A DNA stretch of 7,497 nucleotides from Geminicoccaceae bacterium (GTDB lineage Bacteria > Pseudomonadota > Alphaproteobacteria > Geminicoccales > Geminicoccaceae). Shown here piece after piece: positions 1 to 6,494 of this stretch. The stretch spans positions 1-7,497 of the forward strand of contig JAPJRA010000156.1 of NCBI GenBank assembly GCA_030824835.1, written 5' to 3'. The position numbers and the translations under genes were made by a program. Under the pieces are notes generated by a model that saw only the letters and a list, made by a program, of their open reading frames with translations, was not told the origin of the DNA and did no database searches. Each line of letters begins with the position of its first letter. Position 1 is the first letter of the stretch.

Positions 1-1
1 C

Positions 2-222
2 GCCACCGCCTATCGCGAGATCTTCGCGGCGATCCCGGACGGGCTCACCTATCTGTCGATGCACTTCAACAAGCCGGGCGACTTCGAGCTGATCAACCCC
101 GAGGATGCCCATCTGCGGACCGAGGAATACGCGCTGTTCTGCACGCCCACCATCAGCCAATGGGTCGACGAGTTCGGGCTCGAGCTGATCGGGATGCGCG
201 GGCTGCGGGACGAGATGCGCAC

Positions 223-232
<10 letters not shown>
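2..232 (+). CDS. ChbG/HpnK (YdjC)-family carbohydrate deacetylase, C-terminal fragment
   Basis: This is the last 76 codons of a gene that begins left of the window; the frame runs from base 2 to a TGA at 230-232. Visible landmarks are the strand/His segment [13 protein letters not shown] at about fragment residues 16-28, then [11 protein letters not shown], and a closing helix and strand ending in [16 protein letters not shown]. This order (HxNxPGD, then an R-T-x-E-Y segment, then 'I-G-x-R-x-L-R-D') is typical of the C-terminus of ChbG/HpnK/YdjC deacetylases, metal-dependent enzymes that remove acetyl groups from N-acetylated sugars. The N-terminal metal-binding Asp/His residues lie outside the window, so activity cannot be judged. 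The gene converges on the ABC ATPase gene and overlaps its 3' end by 10 nt. An amino-sugar deacetylase would suit the neighbouring sugar importer and aminotransferase, but that link is inference. Family call is fairly confident; substrate is unknown. Confidence 0.72.
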
Positions 233-1049
<817 letters not shown>

Positions 1050-1053
<4 letters not shown>

Positions 1054-2231
1054 CGGCCGTCTCCGCGCCCGAGCGCCTTCGTTCGGATATAGTTGTTGAC
1101 GAGCACGGCCAGCAGAATGACCAGACCCAGAAAGACCTTGAACCAGTCCGTGTCGATGCCGGTATAGAAGATCCCCATCTGCACGAGGCCGAAGATCAGG
1201 GCGCCGAACATCACGCCATAGACCGTGCCGTAGCCACCGGTCAGCAGCACCCCGCCGATGACGGCGGCGATGATCGCCTCGAACTCCTTGAGCAGCCCGC
1301 GCGTGGTGTCGGCCGAGCCTGCCTCCATGACCTGGATGGTGGCCAGCAGCGTGGCCGCGCAGGCGGTGCAGACGAACAGGCTGATCTTCACCCGGTCTAC
1401 CGGCACGCCGACATTGCGCGCGACCACGGCATCGCCGCCGGTGGCGAAGATCCAGTTGCCGTACTTGGTGCGTGTCAGGATGTAGCCGGCCACCATGGTG
1501 ATCCCGAGCCACCAGACGATAGACATCGGGATGCCGACGACGAACGGGATGCCGTCACTGCGCGTGGCGATCCAGCCCTGCGCGCCCATCCAGTGGAACA
1601 GGCCAGTGAGGACATGGCCGTTGAAGAGGGCGGCGGTCGTGGGGTCGGGCACGCCGTCCAGGATGTAGGGGATCTGGGTGCGCCCGGTCACGGCACGGGT
1701 GATGCCGATCGAGAGGCCGCGAAGGATGAACAGGGATGCCAGGGTGACGATGAATGACGGCAGCCGTGTAGCCACCACGATCAGGCCGTTCAGGTAGCCC
1801 ACCAGTATCGCCACCAGGAAGGCCGCGCCGATGCCACCCCACAGCGGCAGCCCGAAGTAGCGTACGGCAAGGCCGATGACCACGCCGGCAAAGCCGATCA
1901 TCGAACCCACCGACAGGTCGAACTCGCCGGCGATGATCAGCAGGGCAGCCGCCGTGGCGATGATGCCGAGCTCGGCCGACAGCGTCAGAAAGGTCATCGC
2001 CCCTTGCAGGGAGTAGAGGTTCGCCGCCCCCGGCAGCAGGGCGAAGATGACGATCGTCGCCAGCAACCCGCCGGCGGCACCGGCCTCCGGTCGGCGCAAG
2101 AGCTGCGTGAACCGCCCGGTTCGGGCAACGCGCTCGTCGGGGCCGTGGGCGCGTTTGGAGGTGATCTGCAGCCGGTCGTCGATGGCCAACGTATCGCCTG
2201 GAGTGATAGCGGGTTCGTTCACCACCGTCAT
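1050..2231 (-). CDS. Sugar ABC transporter permease (RbsC/FrcC family, BPD_transp_2)
   Basis: A 393-residue inner-membrane permease that forms the translocation channel as a homodimer. After a polar N-terminal stretch of about 50 residues come roughly 8-10 hydrophobic segments, for example near 52-68, 80-101, 110-124, 131-153, 158-176, 229-252, 283-300, 318-331, 336-352 and 365-380. Two family signatures are clear: [10 protein letters not shown] at 101-110, matching the '(G)G-x-D-L-S-V-G-S' motif of RbsC-like permeases, and [22 protein letters not shown] at about 318-339. The loop [20 protein letters not shown] at about 257-276 matches the cytoplasmic coupling region ('A-G-G-N-x-x-A-A-R'). 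At 393 residues it is longer than RbsC (about 320), through the N-terminal extension and a periplasmic insert around 183-228. Start ATG is at 2231; the preceding GGGAAG (2236-2241) and GAGG (2244-2247) are possible ribosome-binding sites and both lie in a hairpin arm. It overlaps the ATPase start by 4 nt. The family call is secure. Confidence 0.93.
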
Positions 2232-2236
2232 AAGGC

Positions 2237-2272
2237 TTCCCGACCTCTTGTGCCACGAGGGAGGTCGGGGAA
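2237..2272 (-). promoter_or_regulatory. Stem-loop that can bury the permease ribosome-binding site
   Basis: Read as minus-strand RNA, CCCGACCTC (2269-2261) pairs perfectly with GAGGTCGGG (2247-2239) across a 13-nt loop. Two outer U-A pairs (2272-2271 with 2238-2237) extend it past one bulged C at 2270. The downstream arm holds both candidate Shine-Dalgarno sequences of the permease (GAGG at 2247-2244, GGGAAG at 2241-2236), and the ATG follows 5 nt after the stem. Stem-loops after a binding-protein gene are a known way to keep the binding protein more abundant than its membrane partners. There is no U-tract after the stem, so this is not a standard intrinsic terminator. The pairing is seen directly; the function is inferred. 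Confidence 0.6.
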
Positions 2273-2288
2273 CGTCTTGGTCCCCGAC
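2264..2288 (-). promoter_or_regulatory. Alternative upstream hairpin, exclusive with the RBS-burying stem
   Basis: On the minus-strand RNA, GTCGGGGA (2288-2281) pairs perfectly with TCCCCGAC (2271-2264), giving an 8-bp GC-rich stem with a 9-nt loop. It begins 12 nt after the stop codon of the binding-protein gene. Its second arm is the same stretch that forms the first arm of the 2237-2272 hairpin, so the two cannot form together. If this stem forms, the permease ribosome-binding site is released. No poly-U follows. The switch role is inferred. Confidence 0.55.
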
Positions 2289-2300
2289 ACGCTACTTAGA

Positions 2301-3269
2301 TCAGCGGATTCCGTTCTTCGCCAGCGCCAGGATCGCCTTCGCCTTGTCTGGTGTGTCGATGAACAGCGGGCCGGTATAGGTATTGTTCAGTGGCCAGAAG
2401 CCGTGCGTTGCATGCTCGACCATGTAGATGACCGGCAGGAACCCCATCAAATACTGCTGGGCATCCATGCCGAAGCCCATCTTACCGGCGACCACGGCGT
2501 CCAGCACCTCGGGGCTGATGTCGAAGGTATAGAGCTTGTACTTGCCGAACAGCTCCTGCTCTTCGAACATGGTGATCAGCGGGTTGGCCGCGCCGACGCC
2601 CATCGCGAATACGCCCTGCACGTCGGGATGCGCCGACAGGTAGGCCTCGGTGCGTCGCTTGACGTCGGCCGGATCCGGCGTCACCGCCACCACCTCGGTG
2701 CCGCCGCCGGAAGGCTTCAGCCCGTCATTGAGTCCCTGGCAGCGCTCGTCGAGACTGACATTCCCGACCTCGTGATTGATGCAGACCACCTTGAGGATGC
2801 CGGCCTTCCCCAATCGCTCGCCGGCCTTCTTGCCGGAGTCATATTCCGAGACGGTGCCGACATAGAGCGTCGTTCCCATCTCAGCGCCCTGTTTCTCGCC
2901 GGAATCGACCACCACCAGGGGAATGTCGGCCGCAAGCGCCGCGGTGACGGACTTGCGCATGGCGTCGGCGTCGGCCAGGGAAACGGCGATGCCGTCCGGC
3001 TTGGCGGCGATCGCCGCATCCATCAGCCGCGCCTGCTCGACCACGTCGAAAACCTGCGGCGAATAATAGTCGACCTTGGCCCCGGTCAAAGCGGCACCGT
3101 CCTCGACACCTCGTTTGACCACCGACCAGTAGGGATCGGAGGCGGAGCCGTGGACGACAAAGGCGATGTGAACGTCCTGTGGGGCTTTCAGCCCCTCGGC
3201 CAGGGCCGGGCCGATCAGTAGACTCGCCGACGCGAGCATGCCGAGCAGTAGTTTCGCGATCCTGTTCAT
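2301..3269 (-). CDS. Periplasmic sugar-binding protein of ABC transporter (Peripla_BP_4 type)
   Basis: A 322-residue substrate-binding protein that captures the ligand in the periplasm and delivers it to the permease. Residues 1-24 form a Sec signal peptide (Lys6, hydrophobic core 7-20, cleavage after A-L-A at 22-24), leaving a mature protein of about 298 residues. The mature part has the two-lobe type-I fold pattern: IAFVVHGSASDPYW at 35-48 (likely ligand contacts His40, Asp45, Trp48), repeated helix/strand units ending KPDGIAVSL and IPLVVVDSG, then lobe 2 with KVVCINHEVGNVSLDERC and YTFDIS (Asp250). Cys163 and Cys177 could form a disulfide. Start ATG at 3269 has a good ribosome-binding site, GGAG (3276-3279), 6 nt upstream. 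It is the first gene of the importer operon, followed by a 69-nt spacer before the permease. A perfect inverted repeat lies 15 nt upstream of the start. Similar proteins bind pentoses, hexoses, inositols or, in MocB, rhizopine; the ligand here is unknown. Confidence 0.92.
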   Translation of the reverse strand: MNRIAKLLLGMLASASLLIGPALAEGLKAPQDVHIAFVVHGSASDPYWSVVKRGVEDGAALTGAKVDYYSPQVFDVVEQARLMDAAIAAKPDGIAVSLADADAMRKSVTAALAADIPLVVVDSGEKQGAEMGTTLYVGTVSEYDSGKKAGERLGKAGILKVVCINHEVGNVSLDERCQGLNDGLKPSGGGTEVVAVTPDPADVKRRTEAYLSAHPDVQGVFAMGVGAANPLITMFEEQELFGKYKLYTFDISPEVLDAVVAGKMGFGMDAQQYLMGFLPVIYMVEHATHGFWPLNNTYTGPLFIDTPDKAKAILALAKNGIR

Positions 3270-3284
3270 CCCCGTCTCCGCATG

Positions 3285-3298
3285 GTTGTTGGAACAAC
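3285..3298. promoter_or_regulatory. Candidate operator: perfect inverted repeat GTTGTT-GG-AACAAC
   Basis: Two perfect 6-bp arms around a 2-bp centre lie 15 nt upstream of the binding-protein start codon, just outside its ribosome-binding site. Size and symmetry suit the operator of a small dimeric repressor (GntR, LacI or ROK family) acting on the importer operon. No regulator of those families is in the window; the only one present is MocR-type. As RNA the 2-nt centre is too short for a stable hairpin loop, favouring a DNA site. Function is inferred. Confidence 0.4.
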
Positions 3299-3643
3299 GA
3301 TGATCTATGCGTCGAACTCCGCCGAAGTTGGGCGGTCGATCGACAAGCGACCTGCATGGCGCAGGCGGGGCCGGGCATTTGAGCGCGTGCTTTTGAAGCT
3401 GGGTGGATTAAGCCTCATGGTCCCCATTGCGTCGTCAATTAGGAGCGACTGAACGACGATTCTTGTCGGGGTGACAGAGCCATTTCGGTCCATTCGGATG
3501 GGTACGATTTTCGCTACGCTCGTCCCACCAGCTGAGCGCCCGTTGCTGTGACCGCTGGTGCCAATGGCTTTGTCAGATCGGCGCGGATTGGCTCTTTCAA
3601 ACAAAAGGGTGGCGGGTACATCAAGCGGTACCATCGGGCCATT

Positions 3644-3648
3644 TGGAG
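3644..3648 (+). promoter_or_regulatory. Ribosome-binding site deciding the aminotransferase start
   Basis: TGGAG lies 6 nt before the ATG at 3655. An in-frame TTG at 3643 would add four residues (M-E-L-P), but it overlaps this site and has no good ribosome-binding site of its own, so ATG 3655 is preferred. Confidence 0.6.
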
Positions 3649-3654
3649 CTTCCC

Positions 3655-4905
3655 ATGTACATTGCCGGCGAGGAAGAGATCGACGCCATCGCCAAGGTCA
3701 TCCGTTCGGGCGCTTTGTTCCGCTACGGACCCGACAGCGAGTGCGAGCGGTTCGAAGGGCGCTACGCCAGCTATCTCGGCATGGGGCACTTCGCCTTGGC
3801 AGCCAGCGGTACCTACGGTCTGGCCGCCGGCCTGATCGGGCTCGGGATCGGCCCCGGCGACGAGGTCCTGGTGCCGGCCCATACCTACATGGCGACGGCG
3901 ACCGCAGTGCTCTCGGTCGGCGCCATTCCCATCATCGTCGACGTCGACGAGAGCATCACCATCGATCCCGTGGCGCTGCGCGACGCGATCGGGCCGCGGA
4001 CCCGCGCCGTCATCCCGGTGCACATGTGGGGTGCCGCGTGCAACATGAACGCGATCATGGAGATCGCCCAGAAGCATGGGCTCCTGGTGCTGGAAGATGT
4101 CTGTCAGGGCATCGGCGGCTCCTATGAGGGCCGCAAGCTCGGCAGTATCGGCCATGCCGGGGCATACAGCTTCAATTACTACAAGAATATCACCTGCGGC
4201 GAAGGTGGCGGCCTCGCCACCAACGACCCCAAGGTCGCCGAGCGGGCCAAGTGTGCCATCGACCCCTGCCATTTCTACTGGCAGGGCCGCACCGACGGCA
4301 TCGTGCCGTTCGCCGGGATCGGGGCCCGGGCATCCGAGCTGATGGGGGCGATGCTCAACGTCCAGCTCGACCGCCTCGACGGCATGATCTCGGCCATGCG
4401 GGCGGAGAAGAAGGCGATCCTGGCCGGCACCCGGCATCTGGGCAATATGGGTCTCGTGCCGTCGCCGATGAACAGCCCCGACCATGACTGTGCCACCCAG
4501 GTCATGTTCCTGCTGCCCACCGAGCAGGCGGCGCAGAAATTCGCCAACACCATTCCCAGCGTCATCGCCGGCAAGACCGGCCGCCACAACTTCACCCAGT
4601 GGGATCAGGTGCTGATGAACGAGGGTGCGCATCATCCGGCGCTCAATCCCTACAAGCTGCCCGAGAACCAGGGCTGCCGGCTGACCTACCCGCCGGAGCT
4701 GGGCAAGCGCTCGCTCGACATCCTGAACCGCACGGTGATGATCGCCACCCATCCGCTGCACGGCGATCAGCAGATCTCGGACACGATCCACAATATCGAC
4801 GCGGCGGCACGGGTGGCGCTGGAGGCGGCTTCACTGGACGAGGTCGAGCTGCGCAGTGCCGCTCCGGTCGACCTGCAGAAGTTCGACAGCCTGCCGGAGG
4901 CCTAA
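3655..4905 (+). CDS. DegT/DnrJ/EryC1/StrS-family PLP-dependent sugar aminotransferase
   Basis: A 416-residue fold-type I PLP enzyme of the family that transaminates keto-sugars or keto-cyclitols, usually with Glu or Gln as amino donor. Landmarks: the N-terminal EEEIDAIAKVIRSGALFRYG, the phosphate-binding AASGTYGL (49-56), GIGPGDEVLVPAHTYMATA (64-82), the cofactor-ring Asp148 in LEDVCQG with the family Gln151, and the Schiff-base Lys177 in SFNYYKNITCGEGGG (172-186). All key PLP residues are present. Length is near the family norm (about 370-420). Relatives with a similar job include StsC/BtrS (scyllo-inosamine) and NtdA (kanosamine), which works with a Gfo/Idh/MocA dehydrogenase like the one at the right of this window. 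The ATG at 3655 was chosen for its GGAG site. Its TAA (4903-4905) overlaps the stop of the convergent regulator. It stands alone on its strand, divergent from the importer operon. Whether it acts in making or breaking down an amino sugar cannot be decided here. Confidence 0.9.
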   Translation: MYIAGEEEIDAIAKVIRSGALFRYGPDSECERFEGRYASYLGMGHFALAASGTYGLAAGLIGLGIGPGDEVLVPAHTYMATATAVLSVGAIPIIVDVDESITIDPVALRDAIGPRTRAVIPVHMWGAACNMNAIMEIAQKHGLLVLEDVCQGIGGSYEGRKLGSIGHAGAYSFNYYKNITCGEGGGLATNDPKVAERAKCAIDPCHFYWQGRTDGIVPFAGIGARASELMGAMLNVQLDRLDGMISAMRAEKKAILAGTRHLGNMGLVPSPMNSPDHDCATQVMFLLPTEQAAQKFANTIPSVIAGKTGRHNFTQWDQVLMNEGAHHPALNPYKLPENQGCRLTYPPELGKRSLDILNRTVMIATHPLHGDQQISDTIHNIDAAARVALEAASLDEVELRSAAPVDLQKFDSLPEA

Positions 4906-6374
4906 CCGCCGGCGGCACTCAGGCGGGCGAACGCCGCGCGCAGCGCCAGCACCGCGCGGAGGATCTGACGCTCGTCCAGGGCGGCGAAGCCCAGCAGCAG
5001 GCCGTGCTCAGGTTGGGTGGCGTGATAGTTGGTGGAGATCCCCTGGACGTCGAGACCTTCCTCGAGTGCAGCTGCGATCACGTCGCGGTCGGTGAAGGGC
5101 TGCTTGAAGCTGGCCAGGAGCTGCATGCCGGATTCGTTCTCGGTGACGGAGATCCACTCGTCCAGATGCTTGCGGCAAAGACGGACGAAGTTGGCTTGCC
5201 GGCGGGCGTAGAGCCGCCGCATCCGCTTGAGGTGCGTGGCGAAATAGCCCTGCTGGATGAAGTCGTGCACCGTCGCCTGCAGCAGCAGCGGCGCGAACTG
5301 GCCGGTGATGCTCACCGCCTTGTCGAAGGCATCCGAGAGCTCGCGCGGGACGATCAGGTAGCCGATGCGCAGCGCCGGCATCAGCGTCTTGCCGAAGCTG
5401 CCGATATAGACGACGCGATCGGCGTGATCGAGGCCGCGCAATGCCGGCACCGGGCTGCCGCGGAACCGGTATTCGCCGTCATAGTCGTCCTCGATGATCC
5501 AGGCGCCATAGCGCTCGGCGATGGCCAGCAGCTGCAGCCGCTCCTCAATGCGCATGATGGTGCCGAACGGCCACTGGCACGACGGCGTGACGTAGATCAG
5601 CCGAGGCGGCGGCAGGTCCGGATCGGCGAGGCTCCAGCCGCGCCGGTCGACCCGCAGCGGCGCCAGCCGGCCGCCACCGGCGAGGAACGCGCTCTTGGCG
5701 CCGAGATAGCCCGGCTCCTCCATCCACACATGGTCGCCTTCGTCCATGAGCACACGGGAGACGAGGTCCAGTGCTGCCTGCGCTCCCGTGACGACGATCA
5801 CCTGCTCGGCGGTGCAGTTGATGCCGCGCGACAGGCTGATGTTGCTGGCGATCGTCTGCCGCAGCCCGGGATGGCCGGCGAAGGAGTAGTAGCCCAGCAG
5901 GTTCTCGTCGCGGCTGCGCGCGTTGCGGACGAGCAGGCTGCTCCAGATCGAGAACGGGAAGGACTCCGTGTCGGGAACACCGGGATGGAAGTTCATCACA
6001 CCGGCATTGCGCGCCGGCTGCGGCCCCGCGACGATGGTTCGCCCCCGTGCCGACAGCCGCTCGGACCGGCACGGCCGCGCTGCCGCCGGTGCGGTGCGTG
6101 GACGCTGCTGGATCATGGCGACCCAGGTGCCGGAGCCTGCCCGCGCCTCGAGAAAGCCCTCGGCCAGCAGCTGGTCGTAGGCGGCGATGACCGTATTGCG
6201 CCCTACCTTCAGATCCTCGGCCAGCGAGCGGGTCGACGGCAGCAAGCTATGCGCCGGGATCTGGCCCCCGAGAATATAGCGGCGCAGCGTTCCGTAGATC
6301 TGTCGATGCATCGGCTCGTCCGACTGGCGGTCCACGGACATGATGTCGAGCGACAGCCGCATGTGATCGGCCAA
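4902..6374 (-). CDS. MocR/PdxR-family transcriptional regulator (GntR HTH fused to aminotransferase-like domain)
   Basis: A 490-residue PLP-binding transcription factor. Residues about 22-87 are a GntR winged helix: PMHRQIYGTLRRYILGGQI, LLPSTRSLAEDLKVGRNTV, YDQLLAEGFLEARAGSGTWV. A linker of about 40 residues rich in Arg/Ala/Pro leads to a fold-type I aminotransferase domain (about 127-485) with GYYSFAGHPGLR (161-172), VTGAQAALDL (195-204), TPSCQWPFG (263-271), the PLP-contacting EDDYDGEYRFRG (295-306) and the Schiff-base Lys329 in IGSFGKTLMP. Length and order match MocR-type proteins (GabR, PdxR, TauR, MocR), which bind an amino compound as a PLP adduct and switch nearby genes. Start: a TTG at 6374 has AAGGA 7 nt upstream; an in-frame ATG at 6362 lacks a good site, so TTG is preferred though not certain. 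The gene is divergent from the dehydrogenase gene, its likely target. Its stop is TAG, overlapping the aminotransferase stop. Confidence 0.92.
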   Translation of the reverse strand: MADHMRLSLDIMSVDRQSDEPMHRQIYGTLRRYILGGQIPAHSLLPSTRSLAEDLKVGRNTVIAAYDQLLAEGFLEARAGSGTWVAMIQQRPRTAPAAARPCRSERLSARGRTIVAGPQPARNAGVMNFHPGVPDTESFPFSIWSSLLVRNARSRDENLLGYYSFAGHPGLRQTIASNISLSRGINCTAEQVIVVTGAQAALDLVSRVLMDEGDHVWMEEPGYLGAKSAFLAGGGRLAPLRVDRRGWSLADPDLPPPRLIYVTPSCQWPFGTIMRIEERLQLLAIAERYGAWIIEDDYDGEYRFRGSPVPALRGLDHADRVVYIGSFGKTLMPALRIGYLIVPRELSDAFDKAVSITGQFAPLLLQATVHDFIQQGYFATHLKRMRRLYARRQANFVRLCRKHLDEWISVTENESGMQLLASFKQPFTDRDVIAAALEEGLDVQGISTNYHATQPEHGLLLGFAALDERQILRAVLALRAAFARLSAAGG

Positions 6375-6494
6375 GGCGTCATCCTTCCGTAGGTCGAGTT
6401 GCGTCGCCGGGCGTCGTCACCGTGCCTTGGACGGCTGGCCGAATGCAAGGGGCCTCGAGGGACCATAGTCCCAACATGGTCGGGGAGAAGCCAG
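6375..6494. promoter_or_regulatory. Divergent promoter region between the MocR-type regulator and the dehydrogenase
   Basis: This 120-nt gap must contain the promoters for both genes and probably the regulator's own site. On the minus strand GGAAGGA (6382-6388) is the regulator's ribosome-binding site. On the plus strand GGGGAGAAG (6482-6490) serves the dehydrogenase ATG at 6495. Between them are CCTTG-N16-CAAGG (6425-6450), the palindrome CCTCGAGG (6453-6460) and the inverted repeat at 6461-6481. CATAGT at 6464-6469 is a weak -10 candidate without a good -35, which would suit an activator-dependent promoter. Confidence 0.6.
6461..6481. promoter_or_regulatory. Candidate regulator-binding site: inverted repeat GACCAT-N9-ATGGTC
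   Basis: Perfect 6-bp arms are separated by 9 nt, giving arm centres about 15 bp apart. A second, overlapping repeat, GGGAC-CATA-GTCCC (6459-6472), shares the left arm. The element ends at the base before the dehydrogenase ribosome-binding site and lies about 90 nt from the regulator start, where an autoregulatory and target operator of a MocR-type protein would be expected. Binding by this protein is inferred from position only. Confidence 0.45.

Larger units (their letters stand above)
3270..3654. promoter_or_regulatory. Divergent intergenic region between importer operon and aminotransferase
   Basis: This 385-nt stretch separates the start of the binding-protein gene (minus) from that of the aminotransferase (plus), so promoters for both should lie here. 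It is visibly less GC-rich than the genes, especially about 3397-3460 and 3590-3610. I found no convincing -35/-10 pair on either strand. Besides the perfect inverted repeat at 3285-3298 (listed separately) it holds smaller symmetric elements: GTCGATCGAC (3335-3344), CCTGC-N5-GCAGG (3351-3365), ATTG-N6-CAAT (3426-3439) and CGTCGT-N17-ACGACG (3430-3458). An open frame at 3305-3634 on the minus strand has no recognisable protein features and I do not regard it as a gene. Confidence 0.6.

Noticed and set aside
2004..3221. Long plus-strand open frame (405 codons) opposite the permease and binding-protein genes
   Set aside because: It is antisense to two clearly conserved genes, has an Arg/Gly/Asp/His-rich composition typical of GC-rich shadow frames, and shows no recognisable motif.
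3305..3634. 109-codon minus-strand frame inside the divergent intergenic region
   Set aside because: No good ribosome-binding site, no motif and atypical composition; it covers the region where promoters are required.
3514..4791. 425-codon minus-strand frame opposite the aminotransferase
   Set aside because: Antisense shadow of an intact DegT-family gene; no domain signature and a composition driven by GC skew.
4599..6392. 597-codon plus-strand frame across the aminotransferase end and the regulator gene
   Set aside because: Out of frame with the aminotransferase and antisense to the regulator, whose motifs are complete; low-complexity Arg/Ala/Gly/Gln content.
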